Shown piece after piece: positions 36,301 to 47,572 of a stretch of DNA of 64,000 bases; the stretch's first letter is position 1, and every line of letters starts with the position of its first letter. This DNA comes from Sophora flavescens (Eukaryota > Streptophyta > Magnoliopsida > Fabales > Fabaceae). A model generated the notes under the pieces. That model was not told where the DNA came from and did no database searches. It worked only from the letters and a program-made list of their open reading frames with translations. The translations under genes and the position numbers were made by a program. The stretch is from NCBI GenBank assembly GCA_030762895.1, contig CM061062.1, positions 282,344,397 to 282,408,396 on the forward strand, given 5' to 3'.

Positions 36301-37362
36301 GCATCCTAACGGGAATGGGGATGTGCACAATTGTGTTAGGTGCTGACATGAACATCCTATCGGGAATGGGGATGTGCACCATTGATTTTCTTGGGCATTG
36401 TTTTGTTCGTTTTTACAATGCGTCATGTGCGAGCCTGATCAGCTTGAAACAAAACAGAAAGTTGTGGGATCTCCGGAGATTAGGTATCAAGATAGAGTTG
36501 AATATTGAAGTGTCATGCATTCTTTTTATAAAACTGATTGTTCGGGTTTGAGACCTTTTGATATAACACTGTTATGTTATGTATATGCATGATTTAAAAT
36601 GCTTATATGATTATGTGATGTATGTATCATGTGTATGGTTGTTGTGTGATATATCCATTTGTCGGTATCTCACCCTTACACACATTTCAGGATTCTTCTA
36701 AGTTCGATATTGTACCCTGGGTACTCTAACACAGATGGTGCAGAGGAGTCTTTCTAAGTCACTCAGAGACTTAGATGTAGTTGCTTGATGAGGTATTACT
36801 TGCGGAATAACTTTTAGAACGACCAGCTTAGGGTTGAGACTTGGATTATTTTGATGGTATGTATGAGTTTGGCTCAGAGAGCCTTTATTTTAAAATGGAA
36901 TGTCTATAGCTCGGAGAGCATATCTTTTGAATGAAAATCTAAGCTATTTCTTTTGGTCTTGTAAAGCTTATGGCTATAACTATTATTTTTATGTATTGAT
37001 GCCTGGTTGAATTTGGTGTAACTGGAATTCTGGAGAGAAATTGTAAATATTTTAACAGGTGTTATTTTACCCTGGGATGTCCGAATTACAGAGGAGACTC
37101 TGTCGATTTTTTTTTTTTTGTAAAACTACTATCTTGTATTTAAGGATATTCTTTAAACTAAATAGGCTTGCCATACTATGATAGTAAGTCTGTGTGCCGA
37201 TCAAGGCTTAGGAGTCGTGACAAAATTTTTATACCCAATTTCAGACACTTTTGTACTTATATAAATTATTTTTCGAAAGCACCAGCAAATTATCTTTTAA
37301 TTTTATTTCCGCACGTGTTACATAAGTAATGCCCCAAGGGGGGGGGGGGGGGGGGTGTTACA
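33392..37362 (+). repeat. Family X 3' LTR
   Basis: About 3971 bp and nearly identical to 25764-29701, except for a replaced block: 34789-34950 here against about 27165-27235 in the 5' LTR. It has fewer ~51-bp repeat units and a longer G-run before the end (about 18 G against 12 with one interruption). Confidence 0.9.
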
Positions 37363-37367
37363 TTGAC

Positions 37368-37510
37368 TAATTTCCCATAAGCTCTGAACATCATTGAGTG
37401 TCACGTCGATCTTGATGCTCTTCTTGGAACCGGTTGCATTGCTAGTACTCTTTCCGATGCTAAGTCCTTCCACTCTTTGCTATAAGATTAATACTAAGGT
37501 CTTCCTGTCA
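37368..37510 (-). pseudogene. Ogre ORF1, N-terminal fragment cut off by the X insertion
   Basis: In the frame that meets ORF1 across the X element, this reads GSKKSIKIDVTLNDVQSLWE just before the TTGAC duplication. A TAG is in frame near 37480. Upstream on the minus strand, TTTGTGTTTCTTGACAG near 37511 is a good splice-acceptor-like site, so ORF1 may have an earlier exon. I could not find one with confidence. Confidence 0.6.
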
Positions 37511-38429
37511 AGAAACACAAATAAAGAAAAAATTAGAAATGAAACACATGAAAAAAATTCCCTACATGATTCATGTTGCATGAGCCCCAGTAGGGTTGGG
37601 AACCCTATGTCGGGTATGCTGTCAATGCACTACCTTCACTATGACACGTCGCTTATTAGAAGTGCAATAATATTCGAACATGTCATTCGGGCTTGGAGCG
37701 ACGATGTGTCGCCCCCTTTTTCCTTTTTTAGGAAACTTAATAATAAATATGTATGTGCGTGGCAATTTATGTTTATGATGCTAGAAAAAAATGGAGAGAG
37801 AGAAAGAGTATGCTCCATTTGTCCTAAATTGGGTAAAACTTAGGGTTGGACAAACCTGAGGTAATGACTCTAAACGGGTTGGCTACTAAGTTTGCTCTAT
37901 CAGTGAAAATTAGGTAGGGTCTAGACTTCTAAAAGCCATGGTCCCCAGATTGTCCCTATCCCGAAAGATAAGAATCCAATTCATGAATCTAGTCACAAGT
38001 AGGGATAAACCCTCTCAATATGACCATCCCATGATATCGGGTACAACCTGAGTGGTGAATCAACAAATATCAGGGAGGTACGAGACATCTTCAATGACAA
38101 TGTCGAGACACCGCCTAATCCTTGAGTTTTGAGCAAGCTCGGGTATAGAGCCAAAAGTGTGTGCAAGTTGTGATAGTGATGTGTGTGATGGGAGCACACA
38201 AACCTTCACAAAAACCTACTAAAATAAAACTACCCCAAACCTGCAAAAGGAACAAACAACACAAATACAAAAGTTCTCTACCCTAAGGTTGCAAGAATAT
38301 ACAAAAGCAGTTATGAAAGCATTAAAAAAGAAATAAAACAAAAAAGGGTAAAACAAATATTTTCAAAGCTGTTAAAAAAATAAGAAAAAAAATGGCACAA
38401 CCAACTATGATAGGCCTGACTCTCAAAAG
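37511..38429. other. Ogre 5' untranslated region
   Basis: Between the primer site and ORF1 on the minus strand. The forward ORF at 37394-37843 and the reverse ORF at 37993-38199 have no recognisable protein. The region next to the primer site (38215-38400) is A-rich. Confidence 0.6.
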
Positions 38430-38447
38430 TCCCCAGTGGAGTCGCCA
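38430..38447 (-). other. Ogre primer-binding site, tRNA-Arg type
   Basis: The plus strand reads tccccagtggagtcgcca, matching the 3' end of a plant tRNA-Arg with CCA, so the minus strand carries its complement. It is two bases from the LTR. This primer is characteristic of Ogre. Confidence 0.9.
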
Positions 38448-38449
38448 GC

Positions 38450-40826
38450 TGTCGCGACCGTCCCATCCGGGAGCCGCGCAAAGGGATAAAAAGTCAGAGG
38501 AGTCGCCACCAATATTTTATTTAGGAAAAAAAATATTGGAAAAACCATTTATTTTAAGGAAAACTGGTCTAAAAGAGAGAGAGAGAGATGAGTCTGGGAG
38601 TCGGTTACGAGTAGGGAAGGTGTTAGCACCCCGCATCGCCTGTTTAAAAACAGTACCTCAAGTTAATTGTGCAAAAAAACATTTTAACAGCCTTTTAAAT
38701 ATTTATTTTACCCCAAAAATTATTTACAAGAAAGAATTATTTTTAACTTTTAATATTTTAATTTTTTATTAATTTTTATTTTTTTAAATTTATTGTTTAT
38801 AAAAAAACTAAATGAGGTTGAACATGGCACATGAGTCCATAGGGTAACCTCAAATCTAAGGGACTGAACATGGCACCGTGTCCATAGAGTATCCCTAAAA
38901 ATAGAAAAGTTTAATTATTTTGATTAATTATTTTAACATAAAAAGAGATGCAAAAAAAAGGAATATTTAGTTTTGGCCCGACAAGATGATTTATCTTGCT
39001 CCTACGTATTCCCGAGTGTGATGTGAAACTCAAAGCCACGTAGTTCCTTTGAAAATGATTTGATTGGTTGATTGACGTTAATTTTTGATAAAGATTTGAT
39101 TTTGTTTTGATTTTATTTTAAAAGAAGATTTTATTTCAGAATAAATTCACTTTTGCATAGAGTCCAAGATAGCAGTGCTATACGATAAACCCTTACAATT
39201 CATACAACACTTGAGGATGAAAAATCATACATCAACGTTGTAGATTGTTGCGTGAATTAAAAAGATTTATTTTTACAACAAAAAAAAGAATTTTCTTTAA
39301 AAATGGGTTTCATTTGGGAAGGATTTTTATGATCAAAGAGTCAAAAAAATCTTAAAAAAGGGATTTATCATTTTACCTATTATTTTGAAAAAGGAATTTA
39401 TAATAAAAAAGGGGACCCCTTTTTAGTTGAGGAACAAAGAAGTACCAAACTCCTCTTTTTTAAGAAAGAGATGATTTTACATTTTTTTTATTTCTTTTTA
39501 AAAAAAGATTTTTTTTTTGCAAATATTTTTTAGAAAAAAGATTTCATGCATAAAGCCCAAAAACAAAATGCTCAGACCCAAAGTAAGGCCCAAGAACCTC
39601 ACATCCCAGACTTGCAAACAGTGAACACGTTAGCAAATAAATAAAAAGACCACAAAGAAGATAAAGAAGGGTTAGAGGACCTAATAGGAACGTGAGAAGT
39701 GAGAAAGGTTCTTGTTGGAGATGGTGGCAACGCAGCACCTCAGGAACGACGGTGGTACCCAAGCAGCGGCGAGGTTGAAGGCCGCAAACGGCGGTGACTG
39801 GTGTGGATCACGGAGGCGCGGTGGGGGAACGGTGGAGCTCGGATCAAACGCAGCAGGGACGCGATCTCTTCCCTCATGTCGGCGACGACGGCTCCAATCG
39901 GCCTCCCGGCGGTGCAAGCGGCATGGTGGTCGCGGCTAAGCAAGCAGTGGACGGACGACAGCCCCTGGACGGCGCGTCTACTGTGAGAGAGGGAAGAGAG
40001 GAGCTTGAAGGGATCAAAAGGAAGAAGGAGATGTGTGGGTTTGAGATGAGGGATGATGTTGGCTGGGTATGGGTAAGTATGGGTTTATGGTTTTTGTTTG
40101 GTTTTGAGTAAAGGAGGAAGAAAGGTTGGAGTTAAGAGGAAGATGGAGATGGGTTCTAGGTAAGAGAAGTGAAGCAGAGAAAAAGGGAAAGAAAGAGAGA
40201 AAAAGAACAGAGAAAGGTATTTTTCTTTCCGATTTTCTGATTTTTTTTGTGTTTTGTTGTTGTTGGCTTGGTTGAAGAAGACGAAGGATGGGAGGAAGGA
40301 GATGATGAAGGCAAGAAGATGGAGAAACAGGGAATGTCCCTTTTGCTGTTTTTTTTTTCTTTTTGCTTCCCTCCTGAAGCCCTTTTGTAATGGCTGTCCT
40401 CTATTTGTAGAAGGAGATGAACTCTGCTCATTGTCATTGGGACCTTGCAAACTTGAGTGTTGCAGGGGTTACCATGCTCAGGTCATCTCTCCATTTCCAT
40501 TTTTAGTGTTCCACTCCTCTGATCTAGGCAAAATACTCTTCCCAAGCTCTGAAGAATACCCAAAATGGAAGCCTATGCTTGAGCCTGTGCATTGAAAGCT
40601 TGTACGATGGAGAGAACACACTAGGCATTGAAAGCTTTTTTTTCTTTTTGTTATTTTATTATTTTTATATACATATATTTTTTACTTGGGCTTGGATTCA
40701 AAACAACTTGTAACAAACAAGTTGGGCTAATAACATAAACACATTTTTTTTTCTGTATTTTCCATTTTTAATTTTGTAAATATTAATTAAAAGGATAAAA
40801 TACCCGGACAAAATTAGGTGTTCACA
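38450..40826 (-). repeat. Ogre 5' LTR
   Basis: About 2377 bp, tgtcgcgaccgtcc...ggtgttcaca on the plus strand, followed by the target duplication CAATG. It pairs with 11443-13806. The GC-rich module is at about 39690-39990. Confidence 0.9.
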
Positions 40827-40986
40827 CAATGTTATTGGAAAAGTAGAAAGATAATTGGTTGGATTGATTGATTGTCTTGACTTTTGGAACACTTACATTA
40901 AATAGAGTTGAATTAATTGAATTTTACTTATATTTAAGTCCACAAAATATAAGTAGTATTTTTACTTGTAATTGAGTCCAGAGGAG
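40827..40986. mobile_element. Stowaway-like MITE, right part
   Basis: This begins with the second CAATG (40827-40831) and ends with the inverted terminus ctcctctggactcaatta (read on the minus strand), one deletion and one or two mismatches from the left terminus. The flanking TA follows at 40987. Confidence 0.8.
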
Positions 40987-41286
40987 TACTTCACACAAAA
41001 GAATAAATTATCATATAATTTTTTTTCCATCAAAATTATCATATAATTTAAATCATTGTCTAAATTAGAAATGAAATATATTTTAAGGATAAATTTTATT
41101 TGAGAATGTGAACAACTTTATAATAAATGTTTAAAAATAACTAATAAGGAATAAAATGCTAGACCCTTAACAACTCACCATACTAAAAAAAATAGCATAA
41201 TTATATTGATCTCTCTTAACGCTTGACTTAATTATATCTGATACTCTTCTTATTTCAAAAGTTACACTGACACCCATTAAACCTTA
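40987..41286. other. AT-rich spacer
   Basis: No gene seen. It contains short duplicated stretches such as ttatcatataatt at 41009 and 41037, and no element border before the TIR at 41287. Confidence 0.5.
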
Positions 41287-44012
41287 AGTGTGTGTTTGGA
41301 TGGGGTATTTCAAAATTCCAAGGAATTTGAAATACAAGGCAATTGAATTGCTTCATTTGAATTCCTTTCATTTTGAAAATACTTTGTTTGGATAGAGTAA
41401 TTCAAATACCTTGTATTTCAAATTCTTTGTTTGGATAAAGCAATTTAATTACCTTCAATTATAAAATATCATTTTTGAATATTTATTTAAAAAATTGGAA
41501 TTTCAATATAAAATATGACAAATAATTAAACATTAGTCAATTTTTAAATTAAAAAAATTTAAAAAAATCTAAAAATAATTAAAAATGATATAAAAAATTA
41601 AAAATTAGACAATTTGTAAAAATATGATTAATTATATCATTTTCACTGAATTCTTTATATGGAACATAATTTGGACCAAAAAGCAGAGGAAAAATGGTAG
41701 AAGATATGTAAAGAACAATACTTGTTATCCTTCCCTAGAAGCTTCAAATGCTCAACCAACGGGTTTTGTTGTTAATATTTTTGTGCTGCAACATGATAAT
41801 GATACAATACGAGTGGATTTCAGATTTGAACTCAAAAACCACACTTGAGTTGAGATTATATATGAACTACAAATACAATGAGTCGTTTCTTTGTTCAATA
41901 CTTTCCATGCCACTACTCTTTTATAGGAGACTGGCCTCCCCATGCTGGAAAAGTAAATACTTCATTGGATATAAATAAAACCCTGCACCAAAATAATAAC
42001 ATCTTTAGAAAGTGAAGACCAACTGCTTGGAGTAATGAATAATGAACATATTTGAGATAGCCAACACTTATAACTCCGGCAAAATGGAGATCTTATAGAG
42101 CTTTGCTTGTTTTTGAGTAAAAATGAACTAATATTCGATAATGCAATTGAGTGAGCTAGCTTTATATTGATAAAAATCAACTAATAATATCAATTTATCA
42201 TTCTTTTATTGATATTCTATTCAGGAGAAATATTGAAATAGAAAAATACATTGATAAATATATTGCTACACAATGTGTTCCAAACAGAACAAAGAACATA
42301 TCAATGTACGATAATGAAATTCCAGCTATGTTATTCATCTTCTATGTGAAGTATGCCAAGCATGGAAAATAGGTTACATCTATGATAGCAAACATAGCAA
42401 GTAAAAATAAGAACCGATCAATATAAATCCTTCAAAGTTAATGGCGTGTCAACACTAAGCTCTAGAAATGAAACATGCTGGTAATAAACATATAAGAATA
42501 ATAAAGAAGAGTGCATTCACAGTAACAATAAACAAAAGGTAGAAGATGTATCATTTCTTCCACACAGAGAAACAAAAAGAAAACCTGCATACAATAAGAA
42601 AACAGACTTTGGTACTATACTACTAGTAACAGGACACATTAACCAGAACCACCAAAATCATATAAATACCTATATACCAGCAAAACTGATTTTTTTTTTG
42701 TTTACAATACTTCAACTTTTGCACTTTGTAGTCAATTCCCTTATTCAAGACAGAACAGACAGCTCAAGGTAAACACTAAACAGTGTCTAAATTCTGTCTT
42801 ATATGAGTCAAGGTTCTAAATTGCAGACCGCATCACTTGATCTATCCTTCCCCCATAACTTCAGTAATGATAATTTCAATCTATCCTGCCTAATTTAACT
42901 TGTCTCTTCCAAGTTCATACATCTAAAGAGTAAGTAATAATACCTGGCAGCCTGGTATAAGATCTGGTGAGTTAGCAGCACCAAGCTTGCTAGTCAACTT
43001 GTCTTCAAGCCCTCAATTTCTGCACACAATGTTAAAACAAACCATGTGAATAAAACTGGTGTAGCACCTCATAAGCAAGAACAAAGATATCTTTTGAGCA
43101 AGCCATTAGTAATGAATCTCAAATAATGAAGGCTAATCCACACTATAAATGCACAATATGCAAGATTTATACCTCTAACTAGCACCAAACCACCAACTCT
43201 TCAATTATTATCTCTCTCTCTTATATGCATTTCCACAAACACATGGTGCTTGCTACCAAGCTTTAACTCAAACCCATCAAAAGGTGAAAACATACCCCCA
43301 ATAACCTAATCCGAGATTATCACCCACATATACAAAACAACAAAACAAAAGATTGAAGATATATTATAATTTTTATCTATATCAAACTTTGTAGTTCTCA
43401 TCACTCTGTACTGCTTCATAAACAAACTGAAGATTGATTGGTGTGAATTAATCCCATGAATTCGAGAAAAAGCAGGAAGTCATTGGAAAGAGAATTGAAG
43501 AATCGGTTGTGTATAGAGAGAGAACAGAAGGAAGAGAAGGAAGATCACTGCTTACCTTTTGAGGATCGAAATGGAGAAGGGAGAAGAGATTTTATCTTAG
43601 GATCCGAAATGGAGAAGTCATGAACCGCCATGAACGAAAGAATGAGAGAGAGAGAGACTATGAATCTAGAACAGAGAAGAAGAGATTTGATGTAGAAGCC
43701 ATGAGCAGGGTTTGATGTGGTTGCTCAAATTTGGAACGATGGAGCTCGAAATTTCCGCCATGAACAGTCTCGGAGTTCATTCTCGGGAGCGAGGACCAGG
43801 GTTGGAGAAAAGGAAAGGAATTTCAGAATTCCACCTATTTTGGTGGGATTTCAAATACTCTGATTTACATGAGATAAAATACCTGATAAAATTACCTATA
43901 ATTTATAAAATACCTTGGGTTGTTATCCAAACGATATATTTTAGGATTAGGAATTTTAATTACCCTCCTAAAATACTTCACCCTCTAAAAATACTCCATC
44001 CAAACATACCCT
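41287..44012. mobile_element. Harbinger/Tourist-like TIR element, non-autonomous (about 2.7 kb)
   Basis: The left end gtgtgtgtttggatggggta and the right end, read in reverse as gggtatgtttggatggagta, are inverted copies with few mismatches. Both are flanked by TAA (41284-41286 and 44013-44015), and a 3-bp TAA/TTA target with such ends fits PIF/Harbinger. Near the left end the motif tttgtttggata recurs at about 41386 and 41430. No transposase frame is visible, so it would depend on another element. Internal sequence at 43480-43780 has a purine-rich leader-like stretch; see findings. Confidence 0.6.
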
Positions 44013-44338
44013 AAGATTAATTTATCATTACATTTATCTCATGAAGATGGGTGATTGTAATTACACTACCATCCCCTTAAAGAAGGTAACTTCACAAACT
44101 TGGTATAACTTTTGAAAATAGGTGGGATGCCGAGTGTAATTAAACTTTCTCATAAAAGAAAAGTGGAAATTTCCCTAAAATAATTGGTACAGTATAATTC
44201 TCAATTTCAAGGCTAAAATTTTAATTAGTTGACTCTAAACTAAACTACTGAAGTGTCCATAAATGATTGGTTGATCGAGAAGCTAGGAACAGAAACACGA
44301 GAAGTGACAGACATTAAATACAAACGGATTTTAATGCT
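44013..44338 (+). promoter_or_regulatory. Upstream region of the AHP-type gene
   Basis: Mostly AT-rich; no transposon border recognised. It directly precedes the TATA-like tatataaag at 44340-44348, about 110 bases before the ATG at 44459. It is the only stretch here that looks like ordinary host promoter DNA. Confidence 0.45.
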
Positions 44339-44339
44339 C

Positions 44340-44348
44340 TATATAAAG
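44340..44348 (+). promoter_or_regulatory. TATA box of the AHP-type gene
   Basis: tatataaag preceded by gctc, followed by an A-rich leader and ATG about 110 bases downstream. Position and sequence suit a plant TATA box; the start site is not shown. Confidence 0.5.
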
Positions 44349-44458
44349 AAAGAAAACCATCACACAAAGCCCAAGAGGCAGAGGATATATGAGAGTTCTC
44401 CACAGATTTTGACATTCACCAATCAATTCTGTAGCTGAAGGAAGATCAGACACCAACA

Positions 44459-44770
44459 ATGGATAATGTGATTCAGTTGCAAAGCCAGGTGGTTGAGTAC
44501 ACTTCCTCCTTGTTTCAAGAGGTAATTAACAATGCTTTACAATTACCAATACACATTAAGGGAAGTCTCATAAGCTATGTATCTTTCTTGTATTAGTTTT
44601 CTCTTTTGTCCCTCTAACTTATGTGTTCTCTTTGGAAAGGGATTCCTAGATGATCAATTTAACCAGCTTCAGCACCTTCAAGATGAAAGCAACCCATATT
44701 TTGTGGTTGAAGTGGTTACACTATTCTTTGAGGATGTAGAGAGACTCCTAAATGAGCTGCAAAAAGCACT
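44459..44770 (+). pseudogene. Histidine-containing phosphotransfer (AHP-type) gene, first two exons only
   Basis: Exon 1 (44459-44521, 21 codons, MDNVIQLQSQVVEYTSSLFQ...) ends at a phase-0 donor (GAG|GTAATT). Exon 2 (44640-44770) starts GFLDDQFNQLQHLQDESNP and includes FVVEVVTLFFEDVERLLNEL, ending at CT|GTAAGG. This is the N-terminal half of plant HPt proteins, which carry phosphate from cytokinin receptor kinases to response regulators in cytosol and nucleus. The later exons with the phospho-accepting His (HQLKGSS motif) are absent. The following intron has retroelements from 45119 on, so the gene is probably truncated, unless the rest lies beyond the window with a very large intron. Start choice is clear: ATG in good family alignment, TATA upstream. 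Confidence 0.85.
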
Positions 44771-45118
44771 GTAAGGGCACAGTAATTTCCTGTTTTCTTT
44801 TTGGTGAATGTAATTTCCTATTTTCTAAATTCACTGATCACTATCATGGTTTTAAATTACGGTTGCATTTACATGCTGCAAGATCACCTGAATCAACTAC
44901 TTCAACATTTAAATTTATACATTTTAGATTTTAATACTTAAAAACTATCTTGTTGTTTTGTCTTTTATTTTTTTTATATTCATTTTGATTTTTTTCATAA
45001 TCTTATTTAGTGTTACCAAATCCCTTTTAATTTTTGATATGTTTACTATCCAACTTCATTGTGATACTTTCGGCAAAGAGATTAAGATATTTAAAGTTAC
45101 AACTATATAGTAGGATAA
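44771..45118 (+). other. Intron 2 of the AHP-type gene up to the retroelement insertion
   Basis: Begins GTAAGG and is AT-rich, with no further HPt coding. It ends where tgtaac followed by a run of C (complement of the X LTR end) begins at 45119. Confidence 0.7.
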
Positions 45119-47215
45119 ATGTAACCCCCCCCCCCCCCCCTGGGTATTACTACGTAACACATGCGGAAGTAAATTAAAAAGATAATTTGCTGGTTGCTTT
45201 CGGAAAATTGTTTTCTTTTAAGTCAGAAAACTGGGGTATAAAATTTTTCTTTAAGGATAACTCTGAAATTCATAATACATACATTTAAAACGTAAAGTCA
45301 CATTCGTAACAAAGTTACCATGACACAACATTTCTCTAAGTTTCCATTTTAGAAAGAAAAAGTATAAACTACAGATGGATGTATATAACACTATATTTAC
45401 TGACCTCTTTAGATATACAACCCAACTCAAACTCCTAAGCTGGTCATTCTATCAAATATTCATTAGAGAGACCCCCAATCAGAATACTTTCCCAACCTCT
45501 AACACTAGGACTTCGAGTGACTTAGAAAGACTCCTATGCAACATCGGTACTAGAGTACCAAGGTACTACAGCAAAACCCGAAGAGACCTGATATAAACTG
45601 TAAGAGTGAGACACCAGCAAATGGATATATCATACAACAACCATATACATGATACATACAACACATTGGCATATTAGCATTTAAGCATTATTCATAGATA
45701 AAACAACAAGTGTTATATCAGTGGATCTCATACCCAAATCAATCAGTTTTATAAAGATAATGAATGACACTTCAATCATCATACTCTAAACTTAATCTCA
45801 TGAGATACCATCACCATTTTATCATTAAGAAAGAAAGAGTTGATCAGGCTCATATGCCACATTGGCAAGTTTTCTCCGTCACCTCATGCACCCGGATCAA
45901 CATCATCACGAATCCCTTATAACGGCCATTCGGATGTATACCTCATCGAATACCACATCTTAAGCGGGTATTCGGTTAACTCAAGCATGTCTGCTAAGGG
46001 GAAATGCATATGAATAAAAGACTTTTCATTATCGAGACTTTTCTTTGTGTTCACTCTTTTCCGTTGTCGAGCCTAAAGCTAATGACTATTCACAATTTTC
46101 ATTACTTGAAAATCAATAACACAGGACGCGCAGTCCAAGATTGTGGTCGTAGAAACAATTATAATTTTATCCATGTTTTATTTCAATATATAGGATAAGG
46201 ACTCCTAGCCCATAACAACGAAATTAGGACAGAGTCCTCAATTCCAGGATTATGACTCCAAGCCCATAATATCATGATTAGGACCCTTGGCCCATAATTC
46301 TTGACACGGAGCACAAATCGCATGCTTATAACTGAATACTAGAGGCGACGTCTCGCGAACTAGATTCTCTTTTACATGTGCTTACTTTTTGCTCAGTGAA
46401 AATCAAAAACCAAAACAAAACCTCGGTCACTTATCCAAGTAACCGGAACGTTTCTAAATCATTTAGGAGAAAATCTTTTCCTTTACAAATTCTTTTACAA
46501 AACAATTTGGAAATTCGTTTGCTTTTGAAATCCTTGATGGAATAATGTCAAACATTTTCAAAGGGGTTTTTACTTCATAAAACACATAGTTCGAAAAGGG
46601 TTTTCTCTCAAACAAACTTTGGATCATAAAAAGGTAATTTCTATTGACTTAAAAAAAACTTCAACGTTTCTTTTCAAAACTAGGATCTCATTCTCTTGAA
46701 GTAAGCGTTTTTAACAAGGAACTTTTATAAATGAAACCAATACTTTCAAAGTTCTATTCAAGGCTTATTAAGGCTTTTAATCCTTATAATAATTGTGCAC
46801 GGACTCAAGTCCGACTTCTCAAACTTCAATCAACAGTAATATATTCTCAACAATAATATCACAGTTAACGACAGTTCATCACATATATACAACTCACAAT
46901 ACTTTAAGGCAAGTAATAATCAACTTCAAGTAATAATCACAATAGTTCAAGTAAACAAGTCATTCAAGTATTTGCTCGTATCATAATAATATTCAAATCA
47001 CTCAAGTAAACACATACACACATGCATATAGTCATTGAATATCCCTAGGCAATCCCCTCTTACCTTCCGTGAAGGTAAGGAGATTAGATGCTTGAAGAGA
47101 TATACCATGAACGTCCTTGTTTCCTCCGTGATGGAAGTCTACGGTTATGAACACAAAATCACAAGTTAAAATCAAACAAGAACACTAAACCACAAGGCAT
47201 AGGTTTGGCCAAGAC
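45119..47215 (-). repeat. Inverted family X LTR fragment, copy B
   Basis: It starts with tgtaac and a C-run, the reverse complement of an X LTR end (ggggtgttaca). It follows that LTR leftwards in reverse for about 2.1 kb, then diverges near 47045 into sequence not in the nested X LTRs (the variable block). It matches copy A (4442-6224) closely from 45414 on. It lies inside the AHP-type intron. Confidence 0.8.
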
Positions 47216-47524
47216 TAGTGTAAATAAAATATAAATAATTACCCAAGAACGTTTTAATGAGATGGAACGGGTCTCTTCCAGTTTAATCAGAGGTCTCGAG
47301 TTCGAATCTTGGCCCTGGGAATGCAGCAGCGTCAAAACTTTTGAGGGAGAGCTTTGCCTCCCTTGTGGTCCTACCCGGCTCGAGGGTTAGTCTCCACGGT
47401 TGGGCCTGAAGGATACCCAGGGAAAACCAAAAAAATAAAATATAATTAAGAGGTTTAGTGTAAAGGATTTGCTAATATAAAATTTATTAAAGTTGTTTAG
47501 TAACAAAAAAAAAAGGAATATCAA

Positions 47525-47572
<48 letters not shown>

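Larger units (their letters stand above)
25764..37362 (+). mobile_element. Family X LTR retrotransposon nested in Ogre ORF1
   Basis: Two LTRs (25764-29701 and 33392-37362) begin tgtaacacc and end gtgttaca. They are flanked by TTGAC at 25759-25763 and 37363-37367, a perfect 5-bp target duplication. The iMet primer site is at 29705 and a purine tract precedes the 3' LTR. Each LTR (about 3.95 kb) is longer than the internal region (3.69 kb). The internal region is decayed Ty3/gypsy sequence without a usable ORF. The near-identical LTRs mean it moved recently, so it probably used proteins from a related element. Confidence 0.92.
11443..40826 (-). mobile_element. Ogre-type (Ty3/gypsy, Tat lineage) retrotransposon with nested insertion
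   Basis: LTRs at 11443-13806 and 38450-40826 are about 2.37 kb, similar throughout, with TG...CA ends and a 5-bp duplication CAATG on both sides. On the minus strand the order is 5' LTR, tRNA-Arg primer site, ORF1, gag, protease, G-patch, putative intron, RT, RNase H, second RNase H, integrase, 3' untranslated region with tandem repeats, purine tract and 3' LTR. That order, with ORF1 before gag and the dual RNase H, defines Ogre/Tat elements. Without the X element nested at 25764-37362 it would be about 17.8 kb. At least five in-frame stops and three frameshifts show this copy cannot make its proteins. Confidence 0.93.

Noticed and set aside
40085..40595. Opposing ORFs in the Ogre 5' LTR (Lys/Ser-rich and Cys/Leu-rich)
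   Set aside because: Both strands are open across purine-rich LTR sequence; no family, and the 3' LTR frames differ.
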